Source: Codonopsis lanceolata (taxonomy: Eukaryota > Streptophyta > Magnoliopsida > Asterales > Campanulaceae). From it: a stretch of 64,000 nucleotides of DNA. The first letter of the stretch is position 1. Each line of letters begins with the position of its first letter. The notes beneath the pieces are model-generated. The model searched no databases. It had not been told where the DNA came from and worked only from the letters and a program-made list of their open reading frames with translations. Positions 1 to 10,833 of this stretch are shown here, in pieces. A program made the position numbers and the translations under genes. Where the stretch lies: NCBI GenBank assembly GCA_013146195.2, contig CM028379.1, positions 94,092,885 through 94,156,884 on the forward strand, read 5' to 3'.

Positions 1-719
1 ATTCTGGACAGACCGATAGACAACTAGTCTAGTGTCAACAGGAAGATAGGGGGAAAATGTATTTGAAATAAAACTACCCGCCTCGCAGAAATCATGAGGG
101 ACCTTATAGCAGTGTATCAGTTCTGTAACAGGTGATCTGTGATAACCTTGGATTTCAGACAAGGATTAGGCATAATAAGTGATTTTGTCATCCAATCTTA
201 AGAAGTCTTTGCCCAATAAGGCCGAGGCAGAACTTTCACGGTTGATATGTGTTTCCAAAATACCTCTTTTCAAAATGACCAACAATTCATGACCCAAAGA
301 ATATGGGATAGGAAACTGCATAGACAAGACTCATGAGTTCGGTGGAAAAAGCCCCAGGATGACTCAATCAATAATATTTTTTTCTTTCAAAATGGGATAG
401 AAAGCCCCCTAGCATACTCAAGTGATAAGTTTATGGATATAAATGACCCCAGAAGGAAGTGGATGGAGAGAAAGCCCCTTATTGTTTTTCTCTTCTTTTT
501 TTTTTTTTTTTTTTTGAGAAAATCATGGGCACAAAATATGAGGATGACCCTATGGAACAAGAAAGAGAGCCAGAATTCAGAGTTCACTTTATTGCCTCGG
601 GGTTTTTTGCATTTCATCCTCCCTTGTTTACAAAAAAACAAAATTCAAGAAACACAACGTTTTTTTCATTCCATCTTCCCTTGTTTAGGGGAAAACGAAA
701 TTAAAAAGGGACAAAACAA
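1..719. other. AT-rich stretch, no gene recognised
   Basis: No convincing coding signal. The open frames near 430-830 arise from an A/T-rich stretch with a long T run at about 495-515, and encode low-complexity phenylalanine/lysine runs. The sequence may be the internal or leader part of the LTR remnant that follows, since in its relatives at 10.5-14.6 kb similar leader sequence lies beyond the LTR end. Confidence 0.4.
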
Positions 720-2079
720 ACGTGTAAAGAGCGCGTGGAATGCGCTCGGCCTCATTGTGGACTCAAAATATGATAAACAGAGTCGTCATCTTTATTTTAA
801 GAAAAAAACAAAGAAAAACCAAATGTAACCAGATTTAAAGAAAAAGATTTCGGAGACTAAGTTACGAGGTGGGAAGGTCTTAGGCACCCAACTCGCCCTT
901 TCGGTCTCAAAACAAGTTTTTTTGGCTAAACTATGCTTTTATTATATATATTTAACAGATGAAATAAAGCATTTAAATATATATTTGTATCTATATTATT
1001 ACAAACTTGCAGCAATCTCCTTTCGGGAGTTACAAATACATTTATAAATATTTGACCATAATAATGGCTCTTTTTAGTGTTATTTCTTAAAGAAATTCGG
1101 GCAACACAACTGCTTATTTTTATTACATGGAGCCGACCTAAATAACACTTTTAAATGAATAAAACTTTAAATAACCTACGTTTTGAAGTATGAGGGTTTT
1201 ATCCCGTACCAACTAGCTTCTAGTAGATTTTAGAATGCACTCGCTCCGTCCTTCCAGGAGAAGGAGTCTTTTTGCTGTTGTTTTGCTGTTGCAGAGATTC
1301 AGGCAGAGTAATTGCTTACGAAAGTTGCTTTCTGACCTCGGGAACCGGGCGAAGCAACTGCTTGTTTTTTTGTTATTGTTTGCTTGTTGACGATGGAAAT
1401 CAAGCAAAGCAACTGCTTGTTTAATTTTGAGGATTTGGCGTCTGGATTCGGGCAGGGCAACTGATCTTTTTGGGATTTTTGGACTGATGAAATAAGGTGG
1501 AATCCTAGCAGGGCAATTAGGTTTCACTTTGACCGGTTGGTTTTGTGTTTGAGGGAGCTTTGATGGAGCTTTGGGGCATAGAGGAGGAAAACTCTTAGAG
1601 CGTACTCTCAGAACTCACTGCGGAGAAACTTTAACTGCATGATCGCGGTGTGTGAAAATTGTGTGTGTGAACTCTCACAAGCCGGACCTCTTTATTTATA
1701 GGCTGAGATTGAGATTCCTTCGTCGTTTAGATTTATCTTTCTATGCTTCATCGGCTTGTACCACGCGCTGAGAGAGTTGCACCAGAGGCAGGACGCTACA
1801 GTACCAGGGGAACTGTTGGGTGCAACCCACAATGGAAGTGGGTGCGGCACCCAAACTTCCTAGGAGCGGCGCCCAGGGGGTCCTGGGTAATTCCCAAGGC
1901 TTTTCTTGTTTCGATTTTTAGCACTTTGGCCCCTACAATTCACTATTCATGCATTATTTCATTTCTTTTGCATTTTTTGCAATCTAAATCCTATAATTTT
2001 GACATTTGTTAGCCTTTTAGCAGGTCTTGATATTTTATGTCATGTTACATACCAGAGGTACGAAATTGAGGTGTCTACA
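720..2079 (-). mobile_element. LTR remnant of a Tat/Ogre-like retrotransposon
   Basis: Read on the minus strand, the segment begins at 2079 with TGTAGACACCTCAATTTCG, a typical LTR start for the plant Tat lineage. It has a TATAAATAAA box at 1691-1700. It ends with a stretch (about 780-910 read in reverse) that matches the 3' part of the repeats at 10.5-14.6 kb: a 'gaccgaaagggcgagttggg' block, a 'cctcgtaacttag' block, then 'gacgactctgttta'. The last resembles a primer-binding region of the TGGCGACTCTG type. No gag or pol frame is attached. Lineage assignment is from memory. The shared blocks with the 10.5-kb repeats are visible directly. Confidence 0.55.
1691..1700 (-). promoter_or_regulatory. 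TATA box of the LTR remnant
   Basis: TATAAATAAA on the minus strand, in the same relative position as TATAAATA in the two related units at 10826 and 12879. It is the likely Pol II promoter core of the old LTR. Current activity is unknown. Confidence 0.4.
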
Positions 2080-2215
2080 CCTGTCGTCTCTCCCCGTTGA
2101 TGATATCTTGTTCAACCTAGACAGTCAATTCAGCAATAACCCCGCAACCAAATCTTGAATCCAGTGTCCGTCATCGAGTTCCAGTAAATGGGTCACCGCC
2201 TTAAGCAGCTTCGAT

Positions 2216-2445
2216 GGCCTACATCGAAGAACATAGTTTGGGGGAATGAATCCTTTTGTGGATGAGATTATGAGCGGGATGTCGATGCGGGGGACATTTT
2301 CAAGAATTTATTCTCTGGGAGAATGAAATCAATGAATCTTGGTGCTGCTACACGGTTTAATGCGTTCAATTTTGGACCCGGGATGGGTGCTAGAATGGGC
2401 AACGACAATAGCTCTGGACTAATATTAGGCAAGGGATCCTATTGA
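2216..2445 (+). pseudogene. Possible decayed coding fragment, unassigned
   Basis: Two short plus-strand readings look protein-like rather than random. The first is NPFVDEIMSGMSMRGTFSRI, ending in a TGA. A second overlapping frame begins at an ATG near 2327 and reads MKSMNLGAATRFNAF, then GPGMGARMGNDNSS, to a stop at about 2443. The switch of frame between them looks like a small deletion in an exon. I do not recognise the family. It could be the last exon of a host gene, captured or left behind next to the LTR start at 2079. Confidence 0.25.
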
Positions 2446-2719
2446 GATAATGAATCAAGCAGCAAAAAAGAGTCGAACAATTACATTCATAGAAAAATGA
2501 AAGAGGCAGCTTGACAAACATGCACCCAAATGCCAGAAAGCAGTAAAGCTAGCTCGGATAAACTAATCACATGAGAAATTTCCACATATATTAGTCAACG
2601 TAAATTAATATCACCCAGTTCATCAAGTTACAAACTAGCATTAGTAATGTTAACAAGGAGAGTAATAGATAATAGAAGTCCACTATCAGCACATGGTGCA
2701 AACAAAAAGAGGTAATCAC

Positions 2720-3005
2720 TTTGAAGACCACGAAAGAGGGAATTTGGGTAAGGTCATTTGGTCTTTTTCCAGACCATAAAACTCGATTGCAAATTGAAAA
2801 GAAAATATGTGTGAAAATTTTCAATTTAGGCCTTACAAAAATATCTATGGTACTTAACGAGATTTTTCTAACGGCATCCACCAAAATGACTGACGACGTG
2901 GAAATTTTAAACTTTTTGAATCCAATTTTGACAAAAAATTGTTAAAGGACTTATACTGAGAATGGTCCAAAGTCAAGGGACCAATGGTGTGTTTAACCCT
3001 TTCCT
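2720..3005. repeat. Remnant of a MULE-type terminal inverted repeat
   Basis: The end of this stretch ('tcaagggaccaatggtgtg', then 'ccctttcc') resembles the outer terminus of the Pack-MULE at 61097-62381 ('agtcaagggaccatttctac', then 'gccctt'). The preceding text also has the same order of words: a block on ccaccaaaatgactgac, then 'aaggac'. Only one arm was found, so this is probably a truncated relative. Confidence 0.35.
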
Positions 3006-4190
3006 TAATATTCATTAAAGCATCTCCATTGGTCTTTCTCTTCTTATTTAAGAAGAAAAGAAAAATCAATGGAAGAAATCTTCTTATCATGCCAAGAAGG
3101 AGAGATTGGGAAGTCTTTTAATTTAAGAAGAAAGAAAATGAATCTTCTTATCATTCTCTCTTCTATTTCTTTATTATCTCTTCTAAAAAATCACTTTCTC
3201 TATATAAATTAATTAATTTCTTTTTTTATAAATTAATTAATTTATACATAATATTTAAATATGAAATATATTAAATAAAGTTAAATAAATTTATTTGTTT
3301 GAAAAGTATAAAAATAAGATTGAAGTGTAAAGTTAATGAGGTGACAGTGGAGCCCAGCTAATATGATGTGTTAAGAAGATTATGAATAAGAAGATAAATT
3401 CTTAAATGAAATATTGAGAAAAATGTGTGATGGCCTAGGTAAGAAAAAGTGTTAAGAAGATTATACTCTACTTTATTAAATTTCGTTCAGACACTTAGTT
3501 TTTCAGTTTAAACACTTTGTGTTTGATGTAAAGAAGGAATTAAAAATAAAGTAGAAATTAGAAAAGATTATATATATATATTCTTATGTGTTTAAGTATG
3601 GACGACATGCAAATATTTGTTAATTGAGAGAAAAACATACGAAAATTAGAGAGAACCTAATCAAAATTGTGAAGATTTGTTAGAGAAAAAATTATCTCAA
3701 AATAAATAATGTTATAGCATAGGAGAGCGGCATGAAAAACGACTCAAGGGTCATTTCAACAACTCACTGGGTTAAATTCTTTAGAGATAGAAACAAACGA
3801 AAAATTAGAGAGAACCTTAGGTTTGAAAGACGAACACTAGCCATGGATGAAGAAGAGAGAGCGAATTGCCATGGATGGAAGAAAGATTGGCAGAGGACTA
3901 ATCGGTGAGAGAGGGAGACGATGGAGAAATGAAGAAGGGTTTTTGGGAAGTTTACTAAAAAAATTGGTCAAGGGCAAAAAAAGATAACATTTCAGGTCAA
4001 GATGTCATGCTTGATAAATATAACAATAAGTTTCTTATGTCATGAATCGGGCCAAGAGTCTGACTCGCAATTCGTGCCCACCAAACTAATGGCCAACAAG
4101 CACCTGGGTCTTAAGTATTAACCCTTGTGCACGTTATAGTGAGCGGGCACACGTTGCAAGTCAAGCTTTCGATCGAAGGTAGTGACAGAA
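3006..4190. other. AT-rich intergenic sequence, no gene seen
   Basis: AT-rich sequence with runs of AAGAAG and no sustained open frame. The beginning ('agcatctccattggtc') resembles the terminus of common plant MITEs of the GAGCATCTCCAAT class, but I could not find a matching opposite end. Confidence 0.4.
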
Positions 4191-4191
4191 T

Positions 4192-4203
4192 TGGTATCAG
4201 AGA
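4192..4203 (+). other. PBS-like sequence, possible TRIM remnant
   Basis: TTGGTATCAGAG matches the initiator-tRNA-Met primer-binding consensus of plant LTR elements. About 180 bp later there is a purine-rich 'agagggaaat' followed by TGTGACAATCC, which could be a polypurine tract and a 3' LTR start. That spacing fits a miniature LTR element (TRIM). I could not find matching LTR copies on the two sides, so this is only a candidate. Confidence 0.3.
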
Positions 4204-4700
4204 GAAGCACAAGTCGAAAAATGAGGAATAAAATACAGTGCGGGATAAAGTACTACTATACTGCAAAATGTGCGCTAGAAGCTATCTTTTCAGTCCTTTA
4301 ACTTATGAGGATACGATTTCGGTGAATTTTTGGCATCTTAGACCCGTATGAGCCACCTTGAATCCAGAGGGAAATTGTGACAATCCAATTCCACATTAGA
4401 TAGATGAAGGAAAAATAATTTGCTTATAAGCTATCACTTATTATCAACTAGCACCCAAAAAAAAAAACATTAAACTTTTGAGTGAACTTGTGGTGCATGC
4501 ATTGAGTTTTGGGCTCGGATCTAACACCTTCGACTAACCACAAACATACTTAATTATAGAATGTTTAAATAGTGCAGCTAGTATTTCTCATCTCATTATA
4601 GAAGAGATGAAATTTGTCCTATGAAAATACAGTAGATATATAAACATGTGGAGTTGCTAAAAACAGTGAGCATAAAACCACTTTTGTCGGGTAATGTTAG

Positions 4701-4849
4701 GGTCACTCTCATTTTGCATCAAAATATGAGTACTCTATGATGTGGCATACTTTCATTTGTTTGACATTTTGTGGGTCTCAGCACTCTAGCTAATGAGAGT
4801 GTACCACATCACAGAGTACTCATATTTTGGTACAAAATGAAAGTAGCTC
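4701..4849. mobile_element. Palindromic foldback MITE
   Basis: The left arm (ctctcattttgcatcaaaat, then atgagtactctatgatgtgg) and the reverse complement of the right arm (ctttcattttgtaccaaaat, then atgagtactctgtgatgtgg) match over about 50 bp with few differences, around a 45-bp centre. This is a compact inverted-repeat element. No clear target-site duplication was found, so the superfamily is not assigned. Confidence 0.7.
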
Positions 4850-4886
4850 AAGCCCATTTATGGATTTAACATTGCTTATGGTTTCA

Positions 4887-6400
4887 ATATTGGAGAACCC
4901 GCTAGTTCAGTGTTTTTTTTTTAACCGAAAAAAATTATTTACGTGAAAGAAAAAACTAAGATACTCTTAATAAACCGAATCCGGATCACTTGCTTAGTGT
5001 ATCGCGCTGCATCAATTTTTACATCGCAATATATCGTTTAAAATTACATAATCTAATTTTGCATCGCGCTGCTTTTATGCACCACGATACATCATTTTTA
5101 TACACAAATTCAACCAACCAATTGATGCATCGCAATGCAAACTGATATCAAATGCATCTCCTCTGCATTTTTCTTCCTCCTCATCTGTCGTAAGTCATCT
5201 TTTTTATTATATGCGCAACAATTGTGATTTTTGAATTCAAAATGTTGGTCGGAGCTGTTAAAAAAGATGATTTTGACATTTTAAAAACAATATTTTGAAA
5301 ATAAACTTTAACGGTTGAAAAAAAAATAGATGTCGAGGGGGTTTTAAACTTGGGCAAAATGAACTGGCCAGAAATCACCCCTTAAATTTATGCTTCAAAA
5401 TTCAGCTCTCCTGAACACATTCTGAAAAGTTGTGCAAATTCGAAAAGCAATTGATTTCTCATGCTTGCATGCTCATTATTTTTGGGTAATGATATAATAT
5501 TTATCTTATTTATTTTTAACTTTTTTAACTTATAATTGGAAAAATGCCAAATAAGATGACATTGGCCGGTGCCCATTTTTTAAAAAATATTTCAATTGTT
5601 TTTTTGGAAAAATTGTGGGCCGACCCATTTTTTAAAGTTTTTAATCGTTATAGTATCCCTTTTTTTGTCAACCGGAAATTCACTTTTGATGACAAAATGA
5701 TTACGATACCCTTAATGAACCGTATGAGTGCTTCAAAGGTCATTATTTTTGCACCGCGTTATAATTAAACTATTGAATCGCAGTGCAAAAATAAATGCAA
5801 TGAAATTTATGAATCGCGATGCAAATATTAATATAATGAAATTTATGAATCGCGATGCAAAATTAATGTAATGAAATTTATGAATCGCGGTGCAAAAATA
5901 GACTAAGAAATTAAACTTTGAACCGTAGTGTAAAAATAGACTATGAAATTAAACTTTGAACCGCAGTGCAAAAATAATACAATGAAATTTATGAATCGCG
6001 GTGTAAAAATTGACTAGAAAATTAAACTTTAAATCACTGTGCACAAATATTATCTAATTGATTTTTACACCGCGATACAATAGCATAAAAAACTAGTTTA
6101 TGTCCTCAACGTTCTTTTTCAATCTCTTCTGTCGTAAGTCTTCTTCTTCCTCATCCTTCTCTGCCTTCGTCCCAACTGAACTTCAACCCAGTACAGATCT
6201 ATTATACTTTCGATTCTCGTTACGTTGCGCACAATCGTGATTTTCGAATTCAAAGTGTGTTGTCGGAGTTGTTGAAGAAGACGATGTCATTTTTAGAACA
6301 ATATTTCGAAAAATAATCTTTCGTAGTTAAAAGAAAGTACGGTTGACTTTTTTAGTTAAAAACTTATAAAAAGGAACCGGCTAGAATTTTTTTTTTTTTT
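4887..6400. repeat. Degenerate copies of an AT-rich MULE-like family
   Basis: At least two adjoining units, roughly 4887-5385 and 5555-6395, share words with the better preserved element at 9140-10451. These are ends of the type 'accggctag' or 'actggccag', then 'ataacc', then 'ttcaaccg', followed by 'gatacccttaat'. The units also share a 'ctgtcgtaagtc' and 'gtgatttttgaattcaaa' block at about 5185-5250 and 6130-6255. Exact ends are blurred. There is no coding content. Confidence 0.45.
5770..6070. repeat. Tandem repeat, ~35-bp units
   Basis: Roughly eight diverged units built on 'tgaatcgcggtgcaaaaat', then 'a-tgaaattta', differing by small indels and by atcgcg/accgcag variants. Similar words (gcatcgcaatgcaaaa) recur within the 9140-10451 element at about 9290-9400, linking this array to the same transposon family. 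Confidence 0.7.
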
Positions 6401-7640
6401 GTGTCATTTATATGAGCTCTACAAACTTAGGAATATTTTATTTTTATCTTTTATATTATGATTTAATTTTAATAAGATATCCGTAGGTGCTGCCCTGGTT
6501 CAATTCCCTTTTAAGAAAATTAAAAATTAAAAATAGTTGGAAAAGGAAGTGCACGGGAAAATATCAATTGGGTTGCCATGTTTAGTGGCGGAGAGTGATG
6601 TCGGATGGGCGGCTGAAGGTGGAAAAAAAAACGGACAGTACCACATGTTCCCGTTAACCGCTCACATGCAAATGAGCACATACGTTGACGTCTCTCTTTT
6701 TTTTTTTTCTTCAATTAGAAAGTGAGCCTTGTCCCGCTTTGCGAACGTCTTTATCCAATTCAACTCATTAATATTTAAGGCGTTTCAACTTTAAAAAAAA
6801 TTTAACGAATTGAGTTAAGTCGGGTTAAAATAGGTCGGGGCGATTACCCGTTTCAACCCGTGCATTTTTATACTATAAAATTCATATTTTTTTATGAGGG
6901 AAAGTGGGTTAAAACAAGTTGATCCGATGTAATCCAACTCATTTCAACACAACATTTAGATCAGTTTGATATTTGAATTATAACGGGTTTCAATCTGTTA
7001 CCAATTCCAACCTAACCCAAACCCAACACAACTCACCCAATTGTCATCGTGGTCCTCTTTTGGTGAAACGTATTTTCATTTTTCTGTTATCCATTGGATA
7101 AAAAACTTTAACACCACTTGATTAATTTAAAGTACAGTTGAGTTGAACCGACCAGTAAAAGGTTGGATGCCAAGCGATTTTGACAAAATTAGCTCTAACA
7201 TGTGAACGGTTTGGCTCTTTTTCCTCTAACTTTTCTTTTTCCCCCTTAATTGTCAGAAAACCATACTACTAGTAGTAATATGAATGAATACAGTACAAAT
7301 ACTCTTAAAGACTTGCTGGTTTATACAAGCTACAATTCAGAAGCCCATGCGAGAGGGCTGGATCAGTTTGGGTTGAAAGCAGAGTTTCCGTGGAGCCAAG
7401 CCCAGCTAAAATGAACATCATCTGAAATTGGACTAACTTGTCCATAGTCCACCAGAGAAAAACATATTCCTCTCTGCCTGGTTGCGGCCCTTACCCATTA
7501 ACATAATATTGTTTAGAATCTAGATTATGTTTGATCATTTAATTCCAATTCTTGAATATAAATTTATGAGTTAGGTCAAAACTTTGAAAATATTGTTACT
7601 CAAAACTATTATTTAGTATAAATATTTTTATTTTCATTCT
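6401..7640. other. Intergenic sequence without recognisable gene
   Basis: AT-rich sequence with a T run at about 6390-6403 and another at about 6700. Only short open frames without domain-like content. I see nothing that supports a gene. Confidence 0.4.
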
Positions 7641-7651
7641 AGCTCTCAAGT

Positions 7652-7723
7652 GGGTGTTTGGTCTAGTGGTATGATTCTCGCTTCGGGTGCGAGAGGTCGT
7701 GAGTTCGATTCTCGCAACACCCC
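7652..7723 (+). tRNA. tRNA-Pro (CGG)
   Basis: A complete 72-nt cloverleaf. The acceptor arm GGGTGTT pairs with AACACCC, with C as discriminator base. The D-arm contains the A-box-like TGGTCTAGTGG. The anticodon stem CTCGC/GCGAG closes the loop TTCGGGT, giving anticodon CGG. The T-arm GTGAG/CTCGC encloses TTCGATT (B box GTTCGATTC) with one G-T pair. No intron and no encoded CCA, as expected for a plant nuclear gene. A T8 run follows after 7 nt and serves as Pol III terminator. It converges on the tRNA-Gly gene 48 bp downstream. Confidence 0.95.
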
Positions 7724-7730
7724 TCTTAAC

Positions 7731-7738
7731 TTTTTTTT
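7731..7738 (+). terminator. Pol III terminator of tRNA-Pro
   Basis: Eight T residues on the plus strand, starting 7 nt after the mature tRNA-Pro end. Confidence 0.8.
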
Positions 7739-7771
7739 ATTTATTCAATTTCATTTGAAAAAATGAAAATT

Positions 7772-7842
7772 TGCACCAGCCGGGAATCGAACCCGGGTCT
7801 GTACCGTGGCAGGGTACTATTCTACCACTAGACCACTGGTGC
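7772..7842 (-). tRNA. tRNA-Gly (GCC)
   Basis: On the minus strand the 71-nt sequence begins GCACCAGTGGTCTAGTGG and ends CCCGGCTGGTGC plus discriminator A. Acceptor GCACCAG pairs with CTGGTGC. The anticodon arm TACCC TGCCACG GGTA carries anticodon GCC. The T-arm ACCCGGGTTCGATTCCCGG holds a canonical B box. No intron. Minus-strand TTTT (plus-strand A run at 7766-7769) lies just downstream as terminator. It is transcribed toward the tRNA-Pro gene. Confidence 0.96.
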
Positions 7843-9130
7843 TTTGTGAGTTAACAATTAGAATATAGTTAAATTTAATAAAATAATAGATTTATTTAAT
7901 TAATTTTTTTATATTGTATTAAATATTCGTATATTAATTTTCAGTATTTACTCTATTTTAGATTTATTCAAAAGATTTTAATTATAAGGAGTTAAAAAAA
8001 ATCCTCTTATTATAAGCAATTTTTGAAGAAATTCTTTTTTTTAATTGTGCATTGCATGTGTATAACCTGTTAGTATTATAATTAGAGTAAGTATCATGTA
8101 AGATTGTTTTACAGATCTTAATTCGTAAGACGGAACTTTACTCTCTCACAATTCAACACCAATACATGATGAGTCGGATAAATAAGATATATCTTACAAA
8201 AAATATCTGTAAGACCATCTTATACAAGTTTTTGTCTTGTAATTATATTATAATTAGGCGCATTTGTAAGGAAGCATATACATTTGGCATTTGGCATTCC
8301 AATACTAATTAGATGCACACTTTTGTTTCTACTCCAATTCATATATAAATACCATAACCTTTGCTTAGCCGCATACATATATAAATGCACTCTTTTTTAT
8401 GGGGAGTTGGTGAACTTTTAGTGTTAATGTAAGAATAATTTGAAGCATCCCAAATAATGCTAACATGATTCAAACAACTAAGTAGACGATGTAAGATATG
8501 TTTGAAGCATATATCCCAAGTAATTCTAACATGATTAACTAGATGATAGGAAATAACAGACAAACCTTACAGAATAGCTACAAGTACAAAGATATAAATT
8601 GCGTGTCTTTTCTTGTTGCTAGAATTGTTAAGTGGGTTGTCGTGGGATAGGGGTTGTAAAATGGGTGTTATGGATAAATGGATAATAGGTCATTATCCAT
8701 GGTTGATTAGCTTATCAAATCTCATCATTTAGTTGGACAAGGAGAGCTAGTCTAGTGGGACATGGATTAGTCGGGTCAACTCATTATTTTTTTTCCTACA
8801 ATTTATCACAAAAAAATATAATTATAACAAAAAAAATCACAATTCTTCAAAAAAAAATTATTCTTCTATTATATTCTAAATAGTATTTAAACAACATTCT
8901 CTACTATTAATAGTGTGAAAAGGAAATCAAAAATCATCGTATTATTATTCTTTTTGTACCTTCTTATAATTTATATTTCTATCAATATTGTTGTTAATCT
9001 ACCTTATTCTAAAAAAAATAAATTTTTAACGAATCCATAATCATTTATTTAGATTTAAGATTTCACAAATAATTTCACTCTTTGAGCGAGATGATTTAAG
9101 CTTTTAACTATCAAACTTGTGATTATATAT
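7843..9130. other. AT-rich intergenic sequence, no gene seen
   Basis: No sustained reading frame and no recognisable RNA gene. The minus-strand open frame at about 8339-8563 lacks any family resemblance and is probably chance. Confidence 0.4.
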
Positions 9131-9139
9131 TATTATTTA

Positions 9140-10451
9140 GGGTGATAACCGGGCCGGTACCATTTGGAGAAATTATAACCTCTCCAGTTCACTTTTTTTA
9201 TTCATCCGATAAAGTACACTTTTAGTGGTAAAATGTCGAAGATACCCTTAATAAATAAAGACATGCGCACAAAGCCCCCACCCAAAATTGAATATCGCAA
9301 TGCAAAAGTTAGGCATCACAATGCAAAATCTGAGCATCGCAATAAAAAAAATTGGGCATCAAAGCCCAAAATTAGGCATCGCAATAGAAAAGTTGAGCAT
9401 CAGAGTAAATATTATACTTTGGGAATAGGAAAAGGTGTCTTACTTTCTCTCTCTCTCTCTTCTCCCTCTCTCTCACCAGTCACCTTGGGAATGACAAATC
9501 ATTTTCTTCTTCCAGCCTTTATCTTTCTCTCATTAATTGTTTCCCCTATTCCATTAATCTCATTCATGCTACTTGGCTGCCAAAGGCTAATGGCAAATTC
9601 ATCATCTCCTTCGCTTGGCAAACGGTCTGTCATACTCAATCTACCTTATTCGCACCTAAATACATTTGGATACTACTATTCACCAAGTGTGTTTTGAGTG
9701 GTGGTTCACGCCTAAGGCTTCTGTCATTCATATCTTATTGCCTTCCCTAATTCCTTGGAAACTTTGGACGGACCGCAACAAGGTAGTTTTTGAAATACTT
9801 AATAAGGCCAATTTCGGTTATTAGTTCCTCAATCAATGGTGACCCTGCATCCCTCATTAATCTCAATCATCCATTCCAATGCTTACATCACACATTCCAA
9901 TCAGAACTTACGATGCTTAAATTGCAGGCGTCGTCGGAACTTACAATACCTAAATTGCGGGGAATCGGAACATACGATGTCTAAATTGAGGGGAGAATGG
10001 AGAATACAAGATGACAAATGCATAGAAGCTCAGACTCGAACAATTGCAGAGACAGATACTACTTCATTTCTTGATATTAATGTTGATTTGATATTTTTGT
10101 TTTCTCTCATGGCAAAATAAAAGCAAGAACGTGGTGGATCTCATCATTGATGTAACTTGTATGTGCATGCTAGGAAGTTGAAAGAAAGGGGGTGGAAACC
10201 AAGATGGTTCCAAAAAGACGAGGATGGTTAAGCATATGTTCCCCGTAGAAACTAGAAACTATGAAGAAGACGGAGACGGAGTGGAGGAAAGTGCAAAAGT
10301 TTGAATTCGTCAAAGGGAGAGAGAAAAAAAATGGCAGAGGAGAGGGATTTTTGGAACAAATTTATGAAAAAATATTTTACCGGTTGAATAAAAAAATAGA
10401 AAAGTGGAGCGGTTACAATTTTACAAAAGTGTATCGGCTGGTAATTATTCC
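9140..10451. mobile_element. Non-autonomous MULE-like element
   Basis: The left end 'gggtgataaccgggccggta' and the reverse complement of the right end 'ggaataattaccagccgata' begin degenerate terminal inverted repeats of about 90 bp. Both arms continue with an 'aattataacc/aattgtaacc' block and then 'ttttttattcatccg/attcaaccg'. Flanks are tattattta (9131-9139) and tattatttt (10452-10460), a 9-bp direct repeat with 8 matches, the duplication size typical of Mutator-like elements. The interior has a CT microsatellite at about 9447-9475 and short open frames but no transposase. The largest frame (about 9233-9697) has a hydrophobic stretch with no recognised homology. Confidence 0.65.
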
Positions 10452-10825
10452 TATTATTTTACAACTTTACGGGATATACCCGTTTGACCCATCACCTAGT
10501 GTTTCGTACCCCTATTTAAAACATCCTAGAAAATGTTATTTCAAATCAAAAAAAGGCTCACGAACGTTACTTTCGTCACGTTTCAGGGTGTCAAAGCATC
10601 AAGGAAACTTGAAAAGGCTTAAGGGATAAAGTTAACAGAGCAGGGGGTGAAATGTAACAAAAATGGGCAGGTTTACAAGTTGGGGCGTTATGCCCACAAT
10701 TCCTAGCGCCGCGCCATTTTCTTCTTGGGCCGCGCCCGACTTGTCTTTTGGGCAGTCCAAGTTCTTCTCAGTTTTCTCCTGGTTTCCCCTCATTCCTTCG
10801 TCGTTAAGGATGATCGGATCTTCGC

Positions 10826-10833
10826 TATAAATA
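10826..10833 (+). promoter_or_regulatory. TATA box in tandem unit copy 1
   Basis: TATAAATA followed by 'gagccctcctctccttcag', a typical LTR core promoter and transcription start region. The same arrangement is kept in copy 2. Confidence 0.5.

Noticed and set aside
433..828. Overlapping open frames of 80-130 codons on both strands
   Set aside because: They run through a T homopolymer and A-rich DNA, give low-complexity protein and match no family.
4192..4510. Complete TRIM element
   Set aside because: PBS-like and PPT-like words are present at suitable spacing, but no matching LTR pair was found. Kept only as a low-confidence PBS-like site.
5770..6070. CRISPR-like array
   Set aside because: Units are contiguous diverged tandem repeats without unique spacers, in plant nuclear DNA.
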